Assembly (NCBI RefSeq): GCF_019038435.1
Contig: NZ_JAGPOX010000085.1
Span: 1 to 41,134, forward strand
From: Nocardia alni
GTDB taxonomy: Bacteria; Actinomycetota; Actinomycetes; Mycobacteriales; Mycobacteriaceae
Direction: 5' to 3'
Length of the DNA stretch: 41,134 bases
Shown here: positions 23,734-31,430 of the stretch, piece by piece
Numbering within the stretch: the stretch's first letter is position 1
Layout: every line of letters starts with the position of its first letter
Notes under the pieces: generated by a model
Seen by the model: the letters and a program-made list of their open reading frames with translations, nothing else
The model's database searches: none
Told to the model about the DNA's origin: nothing
Program-made: the position numbers and the translations under genes

Positions 23734-24318
23734 GTGACACGTTTGATGCGAATATTGGTTCTCCTATTGATACCGGTAGTGGTGCTGGTCGGCGGCTGTA
23801 AGAGCTCGTCGACGGCTGCGAGTAGTGGTACCGACCAGTCGATCCCGGCGGACCCCACCGGCACCGCCGCCGATGCCCAGGGTGAGGACACGAGCTGTCC
23901 GGCCACGAACACCACGGCCTTCGCCAAGACCAAGTTCGTCGCCCATACCGGTCTGGCGTTCGGCACGTTCCACCGCTGGATCTACAAGCCCGCGAAAGCG
24001 GGCACCTTCAAGAAGGGCGCCAAGGGCCGGATCACGGCCTTCGTCAAGGGCGGTCTGGCGGCGTTGTTCATCAAGCGTGAGGTCCGTCTCGCACTGGTCG
24101 ACGCGAAGGCGAATCCCACACTGTGCAAATCGATCTCGGCCCCCCTGGGCAAACTGGGCGATACCGTCCAGTCGGCCTTCGACAAGCTCAAGGGCGGTGA
24201 CAGTTCCGGCGTCGACAGCCTGAACACCGTGATCGGTCAGACCGAGAACACCTCCAAGAGCGACGGTGTGCCGATCACCGAGAACGAGAACGGTGACCTC
24301 AGCAAGTCCCCGAGCTAG
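23734..24318 (+). CDS. Predicted lipoprotein of unknown function
   Basis: The 194-residue product has a lipoprotein signal: basic start, LMRILVLLLIPVVVLVGGC, with LVGGC as a lipobox and the cysteine as lipidation site, then a Ser/Thr-rich linker. The folded part is lysine-rich and helical (FKKGAKGRITAFVKGGLAAL, LGDTVQSAFDKLKGGDS) and contains two further cysteines. GTG 23734 is preceded by GGAG at six bases; an ATG lies four codons later. A 13-bp hairpin terminator follows at 24334. I do not recognise the family. Confidence 0.78.
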   Translation: MTRLMRILVLLLIPVVVLVGGCKSSSTAASSGTDQSIPADPTGTAADAQGEDTSCPATNTTAFAKTKFVAHTGLAFGTFHRWIYKPAKAGTFKKGAKGRITAFVKGGLAALFIKREVRLALVDAKANPTLCKSISAPLGKLGDTVQSAFDKLKGGDSSGVDSLNTVIGQTENTSKSDGVPITENENGDLSKSPS

Positions 24319-24333
24319 AGGTTCCATGTCGAC

Positions 24334-24362
24334 GTGGTGAGGGGGCTGCGCCTCCTCACCAC
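24334..24362. terminator. Hairpin terminator between convergent genes
   Basis: GTGGTGAGGGGGC-TGC-GCCTCCTCACCAC folds into a 13-bp stem (one G-U pair) with a 3-nt loop, 15 bp after the lipoprotein stop and 38 bp before the end of the convergent minus-strand genes. It can act in both directions. Confidence 0.75.
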
Positions 24363-24399
24363 TGTCGGATCGCCATGCCCGCGATGAGAATTCGGGGGC

Positions 24400-24516
24400 T
24401 CACGCGGCGCGCTGGCTCACCCTGCGCTTTTCCATCATCGGGATGCTCGCCCCCTGGAACATCGCGTACATGACGATCGAGGCGAGGAAGACCCGCACCG
24501 CCGGTCGTCCTATCAA
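24400..24516 (-). CDS. Possible 38-residue membrane microprotein
   Basis: A TTG at 24516 overlaps the stop of the preceding gene (TTGA) and opens a short frame reading IGRPAVRVFLASIVMYAMFQ then GASIPMMEKRRVSQRAA. It has one hydrophobic helix and a basic C-terminus, consistent with a small membrane protein translated by coupling. The composition looks like real protein, unlike the overlapping longer frame, but a decayed C-terminal remnant cannot be excluded. Confidence 0.4.
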   Translation of the reverse strand: MIGRPAVRVFLASIVMYAMFQGASIPMMEKRRVSQRAA

Positions 24517-24902
24517 CTCGCGAGTCCGGTCGTCGAGCGGCGCAGGGCGTCGACGGTGGTTTCGGGGGAGGTGTTGAAGCAGAGCCGAATTCGCGGGTTC
24601 GCCTGGATGAGCGTGTTGACGATGCGCTCGAACAACAGAGTGTGTTCGGGGACGGCCCGGACGGCCGCGCCGATCATCGCGACGTCGAACGAGCGCTCGG
24701 CCAGCAGTTGGCGGACCTGACCTTCCGCCTCGTCGGGTGACGCGCTGACCCGGCACGACGTCGCATCGAAGCCCGCGTCGCGCAAGGACGTGTCGACGGC
24801 GTCGACCCTGGCGAGCAGTGTGGCCTCGTCCAGGTCGGGGAAACGGCTGTAATCCATGGCATTCGGGTGCAGGCCGATGGTCAGGACATGGTTACCGCTC
24901 AT
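24513..24902 (-). CDS. Hypothetical protein divergent from a MarR regulator
   Basis: The 129-residue protein begins MSGNHVLTIGLHPNAMDYSR and continues with helices around LDEATLLARVDAVDTSLRDA and strands such as FDVAMIGAAVRA. This suggests a small alpha/beta fold of the response-regulator-receiver or Rossmann kind, but I do not recognise a family. I chose ATG 24902 because AAGGAG lies seven bases upstream; another in-frame ATG at 24917 is less well placed. It faces a MarR regulator across a 14-bp perfect palindrome and probably is its target. Confidence 0.75.
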   Translation of the reverse strand: MSGNHVLTIGLHPNAMDYSRFPDLDEATLLARVDAVDTSLRDAGFDATSCRVSASPDEAEGQVRQLLAERSFDVAMIGAAVRAVPEHTLLFERIVNTLIQANPRIRLCFNTSPETTVDALRRSTTGLAS

Positions 24903-24964
24903 CGACGGCTCCTTCATGAGTACGGTCCGGCCGATGTGCGACCATGAACCCGAGACCAATATAG

Positions 24965-24978
24965 CTTTGCATGCAAAG
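24965..24978. promoter_or_regulatory. Candidate MarR operator
   Basis: CTTTGCATGCAAAG is a perfect 14-bp palindrome between the divergent hypothetical gene and the MarR gene, within a locally AT-rich promoter region. MarR dimers commonly bind such sites. Confidence 0.65.
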
Positions 24979-24997
24979 ATAGTTTGGAGAGAAAGGT

Positions 24998-25450
24998 ATG
25001 TCAACCGAGAGCGATCCGTCCCTGGACGAGAGTGTGCGGGCCCTGGTACTGCTGATGCCGCGACTCGTCGGGAGGGCGAAGCAGATCCCGGTCCCCGAGG
25101 CGCTGCGCACTTTCGACCTCGCGCCGCGTCACCTGTCACTGCTGACGTACCTGTTGATCGACGGGCCGCTCACGGTCAACCAGCTCGCGGCCCGGCTCGA
25201 GGTCGCGCCGACCACCGTGAGCCTGATGGTCGGTGACCTCAGTCGCAAGGGCATCCTGAATCGCAGTGAAGACGACAACGACCGCCGGCGCACCATAGTC
25301 GCCATCGCCGAAGAACACCGGCCCGCCGTACAGAGTTGGCTGGGCGGCGCCGGCACCGGCTGGCGGGCCGCGCTCGGCCCGCTCACGGCCGAACAACGCG
25401 AACTCGTGGTCGCGACTCTTCGAGCCTACGAATCGGCCGTCACAGCCTGA
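24998..25450 (+). CDS. MarR family transcriptional regulator
   Basis: The 150-residue winged-helix protein has LSLLTYLLIDGPLTVNQLAA, RLEVAPTTVSLMVGDLSRKG (recognition helix) and the wing SEDDNDRRRTIVAI with the conserved DxR signature. It would sense a small molecule or oxidant and repress its divergent neighbour and itself through the palindrome at 24965-24978. The ATG at 24998 is preceded by GGAGAGAAAGG. It is followed by a 72-bp gap before the convergent MFS gene. Confidence 0.9.
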   Translation: MSTESDPSLDESVRALVLLMPRLVGRAKQIPVPEALRTFDLAPRHLSLLTYLLIDGPLTVNQLAARLEVAPTTVSLMVGDLSRKGILNRSEDDNDRRRTIVAIAEEHRPAVQSWLGGAGTGWRAALGPLTAEQRELVVATLRAYESAVTA

Positions 25451-25522
25451 TGCGCGAACCAGAATCGGCTCGGCAGAACGGTATTCGACTGTGCGAAATC
25501 CTGGACCGTCTCGATTCCGCTC

Positions 25523-26794
25523 CTAGCTCTCGATCACCTCGATGTCCTGATTCCGCGCTCGGCGGCCGATGACCCGGCCCTTGTGCGGGCGCGCCGGTGG
25601 TTGGCGCAGATCGCGAACGTCGGCCACGGCCAACGGCACCGACCCGAACAGCAGAAACAGGACGCCACCGGCCACCGCCACGGAATAAGAGCCGAAGTGC
25701 GCCGACAGCGGACCGACGGCGATCTGGCCCAGCGGCATACCGACGAACGAGCCGAAACTGTCATACGCCGATACCCTCGACAGCAATTCGTTCGGCACAT
25801 GCTGCTGCAGCGAGGTCTGCCAGGCGATGCCGAATATTCCCAGCCCGATCCCGCCGAGGCATGCGGCGGCCATCAACACAACTGGGGGCATCCGCATCCC
25901 GAGCGCCAGCAGCGGCAGCGCGCCCAGCGCTGCCACGCACAGCTGGCCTGTGCCGAGCAATCGCCCGATGTCGACCCGGTACATGACAATATTCGCGATC
26001 ACAATGCCGATTCCGTTGGCGGCGAGGGTTGTTCCCCAGATCGCCGGGTGCGAGCCGGCAGCCACATCGACCGGGCCCAGCACCAGCCACACTCCGGCCC
26101 AGATGCTGTTGAGCACGGCAAAGGCGAGCACGATAGTCCACAGCCAACGCCGCGAACGGAATTCGTGCCACCCATCGATGATGCTGTGCGCCATCATTGT
26201 TCGTCGTGTGGTGGCGGCGCTTTCGACGCGAATCGCGGCCAGGCAGATCGCAGCGATCAGAAAACATGCCGCGTCGACGGCGATCGCCGCACCGCCACCG
26301 AATCGGGCGGCGATCAAGCCACCGGCTACCGGGCCGATCACCGTGCCGCCGTACCGAGCGGAGCTGATCAGCGAATTGGCCCGCTGCCTGAATCCGTCAC
26401 CGACCAGTTGGGGCAGAATCCCGGCCGCGGCGGGCAGCGTGAACGCCGAGAGCGCCCCATTGACGGCCTCGGTACAGGTGAGGGCCGTGATGTCGACAGT
26501 GCCGGACAGCAACAGCGCCGCCGCGGCCGCCTGAGTGACGCCCGCACCGACGTGGGATGCCACCAGTACGTGACTGCGGCGGGACCGATCGCCTATCGCA
26601 CCGCCGACGAGCAGGAAGATCACCAGCGCGCCGCTGCGTGCCGCGAGCACGAGCCCCAGGCCCGAAGACCCGGCGTCGTGGTGCAGGAGAGCTGCCGCCA
26701 GCGCTACCGGCGCCATGGCATTTCCCAGAAACGATACCGATCGACCGAGTAGGTATCGAGGAAAATTGCCTTCCCAGAGCGTCTGTACCGCCAC
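25523..26794 (-). CDS. MFS exporter (MFS_3/EntS-like)
   Basis: The protein is a 12-helix major facilitator transporter of the family that includes the enterobactin and macrolide exporters. With a GTG start at 26794 it is 423 residues, the normal length, and begins just before LLGRSVSFLGNAMAPVALAA, the typical first helix. The motif-A-like loop GGAIGDRSRRSHVLVAS lies between helices 2 and 3. The frame is open further upstream to 26977, but that part would lie over a separate 11-codon ORF and a strong hairpin, and encodes a non-membrane basic segment. It is downstream of an EgtD-like methyltransferase, so it may export the product of that enzyme or give resistance. Confidence 0.87.
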   Translation of the reverse strand: MAVQTLWEGNFPRYLLGRSVSFLGNAMAPVALAAALLHHDAGSSGLGLVLAARSGALVIFLLVGGAIGDRSRRSHVLVASHVGAGVTQAAAAALLLSGTVDITALTCTEAVNGALSAFTLPAAAGILPQLVGDGFRQRANSLISSARYGGTVIGPVAGGLIAARFGGGAAIAVDAACFLIAAICLAAIRVESAATTRRTMMAHSIIDGWHEFRSRRWLWTIVLAFAVLNSIWAGVWLVLGPVDVAAGSHPAIWGTTLAANGIGIVIANIVMYRVDIGRLLGTGQLCVAALGALPLLALGMRMPPVVLMAAACLGGIGLGIFGIAWQTSLQQHVPNELLSRVSAYDSFGSFVGMPLGQIAVGPLSAHFGSYSVAVAGGVLFLLFGSVPLAVADVRDLRQPPARPHKGRVIGRRARNQDIEVIES

Positions 26795-26821
26795 GAAGGA
26801 AACCCCGTCTATCCGAGTGGG

Positions 26822-26869
26822 ACGGGCAGGTGGGCCATTGTGCGAGTGAGCATGGCGCCACCTGCCCGT
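26822..26869 (-). terminator. Strong hairpin between the 11-codon ORF and the MFS gene (attenuator candidate)
   Basis: Arms 26858-26869 and 26822-26833 pair perfectly over 12 bp (ACGGGCAGGTGG with CCACCTGCCCGT). The stem continues after a one-base bulge with 5 more pairs (GCCAT/ATGGC), leaving a loop of about 13 nt. It starts 32 bp after the small ORF and ends about 28 bp before the MFS start. A small TCTCC/GGAGA stem just upstream could be a competing structure. There is no U-tract. Confidence 0.6.
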
Positions 26870-26901
26870 GCGGAAGATCTCCAACCGAACAACGGAGACG
26901 T

Positions 26902-26937
26902 TTAGACGGGAGCGGGGTCGAGTACGAATCGGTTCAT
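26902..26937 (-). CDS. 11-residue peptide ORF (leader peptide or minimal precursor candidate)
   Basis: ATG at 26937 opens MNRFVLDPAPV followed by TAA. It is preceded by AAGGAGGTGA, a ten-base perfect anti-Shine-Dalgarno match, six bases before the ATG. This is the best ribosome binding site I noticed in the window. The ORF lies 82 bp after the EgtD-like methyltransferase stop and upstream of the hairpin and MFS gene, all on the same strand. The peptide has a Phe-Val-Leu core and a DPAPV end with a Pro-x-Pro, which could slow ribosomes. Either a ribosome-stalling leader for attenuation of the exporter gene, or a tiny modified-peptide precursor, is possible; no family is recognised. Confidence 0.55.
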   Translation of the reverse strand: MNRFVLDPAPV

Positions 26938-27019
26938 GGTTCACCTCCTTCGGTCGAGTAGACAGGCTGCGGTACAACGACTATCGACCCGCAGGGCAGG
27001 CCGACCGATCCGGCAATGA

Positions 27020-27973
27020 TCACGCAACGGTCGAGACCGTCAGCAGGCGTCGCTCGTCGTCGCTGTGATGTACATGTGGTGTGGTGAACCCGTACTCGCC
27101 GAGCTTCGCCAGGGATTCGGCGCGCCCGTGGATCGGATTGCGGATCACCAGCAGTGATTCCCCCGCGTCGAGGTCCACAACCGGCCCGGCGTCGAAGCGG
27201 ATACTGGCGCCGGTGGTCAGGCGGATGCGCTCGAACCGTTCGCTACGCTGCAGGTCGTATCCGGACTCGAGGGTGTACAGGTCCTCACCGATGCCGAGCA
27301 GATCGACGAGAAATCTGCGGCCCGGTGGGAGCCGCTGTGCCGGTCCGAGATTCCTGGCCGATCTGGTCAGCCGATCCTGCGGGCTGTCGACGTATTGCTC
27401 CTGGATCAGGAAGTCGTTCGCCGTCATGTTGTCGTGGACCATCCCGAATGCCTGATCGCGATTGCGGAGATTGAACAGTGTGTTGCCGAAATGCAGCACC
27501 AGCCGTGGCGTGCGGCCGACATGAGTGGCGAACGGTTGCCTCGCCAGATCGATGATGTGGCCCTCGAACGGAACTGCGCCATCGAACCAGGTCCGGATGT
27601 TGTGCTCCGCCATCCGCAGCATGTCCGCGCTGATATCGGTCGCCACATATCGGCCCATGCGCCCCGCGTCTACCAGCCAGGACAACAGCGGCCGCGCGGG
27701 TAGCCCATTTCCTGCGCCGAGGTCGACGACGTCCCAGCGTTCGCGGCGGGAGATCAACTCGGACAGATAGGCCTGATCGGCGTTCAAGAGGCGGTTCGTG
27801 GCGGGAGACAGCTCCTCGGTCGACTGCTGGTTCCAATGCTGGGCGCCGGTACCCACATAGCCGTACTGCCGGGGCAGTTCTCGATGCTCGATGAGGCTTT
27901 CGGCGAGGTCGGCGATTTGCTGCGGCGTCAGGAGCTGGTAGAGCTCGGACTTCGGCTGGATTTTGGTGCGCAT
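27020..27973 (-). CDS. SAM-dependent methyltransferase, EgtD-like (Methyltransf_33 type)
   Basis: The 317-residue enzyme has the SAM motif VVDLGAGNGLPARPLL at about residues 100-115, TDISADMLRMAEHN (motif II) and RLVLHFGNTLFNLRN. The last resembles the LGSTIGN loop of EgtD, the histidine Na-methyltransferase of ergothioneine synthesis. Lack of neighbouring egtABCE genes argues against ergothioneine itself, so the substrate may be another amino acid or peptide. ATG 27973 follows GGGAC; a GTG lies directly before. The promoter region up to 28060 is AT-rich and contains a near-palindrome. Downstream genes on the same strand are the 11-codon ORF and the MFS exporter. Confidence 0.75.
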   Translation of the reverse strand: MRTKIQPKSELYQLLTPQQIADLAESLIEHRELPRQYGYVGTGAQHWNQQSTEELSPATNRLLNADQAYLSELISRRERWDVVDLGAGNGLPARPLLSWLVDAGRMGRYVATDISADMLRMAEHNIRTWFDGAVPFEGHIIDLARQPFATHVGRTPRLVLHFGNTLFNLRNRDQAFGMVHDNMTANDFLIQEQYVDSPQDRLTRSARNLGPAQRLPPGRRFLVDLLGIGEDLYTLESGYDLQRSERFERIRLTTGASIRFDAGPVVDLDAGESLLVIRNPIHGRAESLAKLGEYGFTTPHVHHSDDERRLLTVSTVA

Positions 27974-28008
27974 CACTGTCCCGTCGACCGATCGCCGACG
28001 GCGATCTT

Positions 28009-28023
28009 CCTCTTAATTAGAGG
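28009..28023. promoter_or_regulatory. Near-palindrome in the methyltransferase promoter
   Basis: CCTCTTAATTAGAGG is symmetric except for one pair and lies about 36 bp upstream of the methyltransferase start, in an AT-rich island next to TATAT-like promoter sequence. No regulator gene is adjacent, so the binding protein is unknown. Confidence 0.4.
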
Positions 28024-28155
28024 CTCGATATACAACGTACCGTAGTTTAACGGCATATTATTGGGACAGCAAGGCTCAGAGGCGACTTCGGTTCCGGAGT
28101 GCCCGAGGGGACGATCGGTCGGTACCGCCCGGTGTGGGTTTCGAGTGGGTGCCCG

Positions 28156-28845
28156 TTATCGGTTCTCGGGTGGAATGCGCTCGTGGAGGGTCAGCAGGAT
28201 GTGGTCGAACTGGGTGACAGTGGAGGGGTCGGGCCGGGGGAGTGTGGCGAGTTCGGCCATGAGTTGTTCGGCCAGGGCGCGGAGTTTGGTGTTGGTCTCC
28301 TGCGAGCGCCAGGTGAGGACCTTGAATGCCTGGGCGGAGTTGATTCCGTACATGTGCATGAGTACGGCCTTGGCCTGTTCGATCACGGCGCGGGACTGGA
28401 CGAGTCCGGGCAGGTGCTGGTTGAGGGTTTCGCGCTCGGCTTCGGCGAGAGCGTCGGACAGGTCGATGTAGAACCCGGCGGTGCCGACGGGCTCGTGTTG
28501 GGAGTCGAGGATTCGGTCCGCGACGACCATGACCGCGTGTTCGGTGCCGTGGGTGTCGATGAACCGATGGCGGCTGGAGAAGGGTTCTCCATGGTTCGCC
28601 GAGCGTGCGATGGCCTCGGCGACGTGTTCACGGTCGTCCGGATGTTTGTGCGCGAGAAGCAGTTCGGTGGTCGGCTCGATCTCGCCGGGCTGGTAGCCGT
28701 GCATCTGGTAGATCTCCGCCGACCACTCCCAGCGGCGGCTGGCGAACCAGAACCGGAAACTTCCGGCCCGCGGCGGTTGCGCGGGGGCCACGGCATCGAT
28801 GGTGGCTCCCGGCGTAGGGCCGATGACAGGCGGTGTTGTGGTCAC
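28156..28845 (-). CDS. PAS-ANTAR domain protein
   Basis: The 229-residue protein has an N-terminal PAS domain (FWFASRRWEWSAEIYQMHGY through AGFYIDLSDALAEA) and a C-terminal ANTAR RNA-binding domain (SRAVIEQAKAVLMHMYGINS AQAF, then WRSQETNTKLRALAEQLMAE). ANTAR proteins bind dual hairpins in nascent RNA and prevent termination. Here the PAS domain would supply the signal, perhaps redox or ligand. It is divergent from a MerR regulator across a 159-bp AT-rich promoter region with a 24-bp inverted repeat. Several mycobacterial and nocardial paralogues of this layout are stress-related. Confidence 0.9.
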   Translation of the reverse strand: MTTTPPVIGPTPGATIDAVAPAQPPRAGSFRFWFASRRWEWSAEIYQMHGYQPGEIEPTTELLLAHKHPDDREHVAEAIARSANHGEPFSSRHRFIDTHGTEHAVMVVADRILDSQHEPVGTAGFYIDLSDALAEAERETLNQHLPGLVQSRAVIEQAKAVLMHMYGINSAQAFKVLTWRSQETNTKLRALAEQLMAELATLPRPDPSTVTQFDHILLTLHERIPPENR

Positions 28846-28905
28846 GATCGTCCTCTGTGCTGTGTGGCGGGCGTCATCAAGGTTTGCGCGTGGCTGCGAT
28901 CAGAT

Positions 28906-28929
28906 AATCTTAGTCCTCTGACTTAGATT
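28906..28929. promoter_or_regulatory. Candidate MerR operator (PAS-ANTAR/MerR divergent promoter)
   Basis: AATCTTAGTC-CTCT-GACTTAGATT is an inverted repeat with 9 of 10 arm positions matched, in the AT-rich spacer between the divergent genes. Confidence 0.55.
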
Positions 28930-29004
28930 TGTTTTAGCACCCACCGCGAGTGGGTGCAAGATTCGAGCTGAGGTAATCTGGCCCACAGACAGATAAGGAG
29001 CGCG

Positions 29005-29412
29005 ATGCAGTCCGATCGGTCCGACCACCTGCCCGACGCCGGTCAGGATCACCTGCCCGGCTCGAGTCGGGCGGTCTATGGGATCTCGGTAGCGGCGGAG
29101 CTGGCCGGGATCGGTATGCACACGCTGCGTTTGTACGAGCAGCACGGCTTGATCACTCCTGTCCGCAGTGCGGGCGGGACCCGTCGCTACAGCGGCGACG
29201 ATCTGGCCCGGATCGCGCGCATCGGTGCCCTTGTGGAAGAAGGGGTCAACCTCGCCGCGATCGCGCGCATCCTGGACCTCGAGGACGCGAATACCGATCT
29301 CGAGGGTGCCAACGCCGACCTCGCGGACGCCAACAACGCGCTGCGCCACAGCAACGCCGCACTGGCCGCTGAACGTGACCGGTTGCGCCACCGCGACGGG
29401 GATCACGAGTAG
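29005..29412 (+). CDS. MerR family (HspR-like) regulator with heptad-repeat tail
   Basis: The 135-residue protein has an N-terminal MerR winged helix (AVYGISVAAELAGIGMHTLR, LYEQHGLITPVRSAGGTRRYS) of the HspR kind, without metal-binding cysteines. The C-terminal 45 residues form five near-regular heptads beginning DLEDANT, DLEGANA, DLADANN, ALRHSNA, ALAAERD, an obvious coiled coil for dimerisation. AAGGAG precedes the ATG at 29005. It probably binds the 24-bp inverted repeat and controls the PAS-ANTAR gene and itself. The heptads look like a recent internal repeat. Confidence 0.88.
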   Translation: MQSDRSDHLPDAGQDHLPGSSRAVYGISVAAELAGIGMHTLRLYEQHGLITPVRSAGGTRRYSGDDLARIARIGALVEEGVNLAAIARILDLEDANTDLEGANADLADANNALRHSNAALAAERDRLRHRDGDHE

Positions 29413-29644
29413 AGCGCCGGCACACCCAGGGGCGACCGGGCCTGCGCACTCTCGTCGCGGATCACGCCCGGGCCCTACGTGCGGAGCCCGGTTGCGCTCG
29501 AGCAGATCGAAAGATCGTCAGCGGCCGGTCGTGGACGATACGGGCTCGCTGCGGTGGTTGTACGCGACTCGCCTTGTGCCCGGCGGACTTCGGTGACCGA
29601 CACCAGCCCCGCCTACGGGCGCGGGACGCGTTCATACTGTCGCA

Positions 29645-30553
29645 ATGGCGGAATATGACGAATTCGGGTTGTTCGCCGAGAACGCGGCGGAGGCGGGACT
29701 GACCTGGTCCGGGCCGCCGCACGTGGTGAGAAGTTCTGTCGAGATCGCGCCCGGGCGGCGGGTCAGTGCCCTGCGCTGGGGGGATGGTGAACCGGAATTG
29801 GTGCTGCTGCACGGTGGCGCGCAGAACGCGCATACCTGGGATACCGTCGCGCTGGCGCTGGGGCTCCCACTCGTCGCGGTGGACCTGCCCGGCCACGGTC
29901 ATTCGGACTGGTGGCCGGAACACGACTACACACCCGAGCACCTGGCCGATGCGGTAGCCACCGTCATCGACGCACTGGCCCCGCGGGCCGCGGCGGTCGT
30001 CGGTATGTCACTCGGTGGACTGACGGCACTGCACCTGGCCGCCGCCCGCCCGGATCTCGTGCGCCGCTTGATCGTCGTCGACGTGACTCCCGGCACCAGC
30101 GATCAGGAGCGCAAGACGGCGGCGATATCCGCATTCGTCAACGGCCCCGCCGATTTCGGATCCTTCCAGGAAATCCTCGATCGTACGGTGGCACACAACC
30201 CGGGCCGGTCGGTTCAGTCGCTGCGCCGCGGAATCCTGCACAACGCCCGCGAGCGCGAGGACGGTCGCTGGGTGTGGCGCTACGATCGGCTCCGCCCGAC
30301 CGCGGCCGGGGGAGTCGACTTCAGCGCCCTGTGGGACGACGTGTCCGCCGTACGAGCCCCACTGCTGCTGGTCCGCGGAGCGCGCTCGCCGGTCGTGGAC
30401 GACGACGACGTCGCGGAGCTGCTGCGCCGCCTGCCACTGGCGCGCGTCGAGGTCGTCGATGGCGCAGGGCATTCGGTACAGGGCGACCGCCCGGTCGAAC
30501 TCGCCGGACTCATCGACGGTTTCATCCGCGGCGAAGGAGCCGCCGCGAAGTAA
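29645..30553 (+). CDS. Alpha/beta hydrolase
   Basis: The 302-residue hydrolase has the oxyanion loop LLHGGAQNAHTWD, DLPGHGHSD, the nucleophile elbow VGMSLGG (Ser), an acid region near SPVVDDDDV, and the catalytic His in DGAGHSVQGDRP. The cap region ends GRWVWRYD. No ribosome binding site is obvious before the ATG, so it may be leaderless. It is tail-to-tail with a paralogous hydrolase 10 bp away. The substrate is unknown. Confidence 0.88.
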   Translation: MAEYDEFGLFAENAAEAGLTWSGPPHVVRSSVEIAPGRRVSALRWGDGEPELVLLHGGAQNAHTWDTVALALGLPLVAVDLPGHGHSDWWPEHDYTPEHLADAVATVIDALAPRAAAVVGMSLGGLTALHLAAARPDLVRRLIVVDVTPGTSDQERKTAAISAFVNGPADFGSFQEILDRTVAHNPGRSVQSLRRGILHNAREREDGRWVWRYDRLRPTAAGGVDFSALWDDVSAVRAPLLLVRGARSPVVDDDDVAELLRRLPLARVEVVDGAGHSVQGDRPVELAGLIDGFIRGEGAAAK

Positions 30554-30563
30554 GCGGGCGTTG

Positions 30564-31430
30564 TCAGACGAATACGCAGTCGTCGAGGAAACCGAGCAGG
30601 CCCTGGGCGAACACGTCGTTATCGTCTCCGGCGACCATGTGGCCCGCGCCGTTCACATCGATGAACTTGGCGTGCGGGATCAGCGTCAGCAACTCGCGTG
30701 CACCCTCGGGGCTGACGATGCGCGACTCACTGCCGCGGATGAGCAGCGTCGGCACCCGGATGGCGCGGGCCGCGGCGGTGGCGCGGGTGGTCATGGCGCG
30801 GGCGGTCTGCTCGGCCGACAGGCCCTCGCCGCGCCGGCCGAGGAACTCCGGATCCCAGTGCCAGTACCACCGTCCGTCGCGTTCGCGGAGGTTCTTGCGC
30901 AGTCCCGCCGGTCGCGGCGGACGCTTGCGGTGCGGGTTGTATGCCATGACGGCCTCGACGGCGTCGTCCAGCGAATCGAACCCCTCCATGCCCGAGCGCA
31001 TGAACGCCGTGATCTCGGCGCTGCCTTCGGGTTCGATCCGTGGGGTCACGTCCACCAGGACGAGTCCGCGGGCGAGCGAGGGGTCCTCGCCCTGGGCCAG
31101 CAGCGAGGTCATGCCACCCATCGACGCGCCGACGAGCACGGGCCGCTCGTCGAGGGTGGCCAGGACCGCGCGCAGGTCGGCGACCATGGCGTCCTGGCCG
31201 TAGTCCGCGTCGGCGGACCAGCCGCTCTCACCGTGCCCGCGCGCGTCGAGCGCCAGGGCGGTCCAGCCGTGCTCGGCCAGCCTCGCCCCCGTGTGCTGCC
31301 ACGAGTGCCGGGTCTGTCCGCCGCCGTGCAGCAGCAGCACGACCCTGCGTTGATCCGATGCCGTCCAGCGGTCCGCCGCGAGGGTGACGTCGCGTCCCCC
31401 GATCGTGAGATGTTCCGGTGTGACGGACAT
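30564..31430 (-). CDS. Alpha/beta hydrolase, paralogue of the convergent neighbour
   Basis: The 288-residue hydrolase has VLLLHGGGQTRHSWQ, DARGHGES, VGASMGG (nucleophile Ser) and NGAGHMVAGDDNDVF (catalytic His). It shares many blocks with the convergent hydrolase, including VVDVTPG/LVDVTPR, the ITAFM/ISAFV segment, AYNPHRK/AHNPGRS and ERDGRWYWHWD/EREDGRWVWRYD, so the two are paralogues. The ATG at 31430 is preceded by AGCAGGGGAA. The promoter at about 31525-31560 contains a TTGCTT/TAAACT pair with 17-bp spacing and a 12-bp palindrome. Confidence 0.88.
   Translation of the reverse strand: MSVTPEHLTIGGRDVTLAADRWTASDQRRVVLLLHGGGQTRHSWQHTGARLAEHGWTALALDARGHGESGWSADADYGQDAMVADLRAVLATLDERPVLVGASMGGMTSLLAQGEDPSLARGLVLVDVTPRIEPEGSAEITAFMRSGMEGFDSLDDAVEAVMAYNPHRKRPPRPAGLRKNLRERDGRWYWHWDPEFLGRRGEGLSAEQTARAMTTRATAAARAIRVPTLLIRGSESRIVSPEGARELLTLIPHAKFIDVNGAGHMVAGDDNDVFAQGLLGFLDDCVFV

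Noticed and set aside
26809..26853. Second short ORF (14 codons, MLTRTMAHLPVPLG) inside the hairpin region
   Set aside because: Its start lies inside the hairpin stem-loop and it has no good ribosome binding site; kept only as a possible part of an attenuator.
26794..26977. N-terminal extension of the MFS protein in the same frame up to 26977
   Set aside because: It would encode a basic non-membrane segment covering the 11-codon ORF, its strong ribosome binding site and the hairpin; the GTG at 26794 gives normal MFS length.
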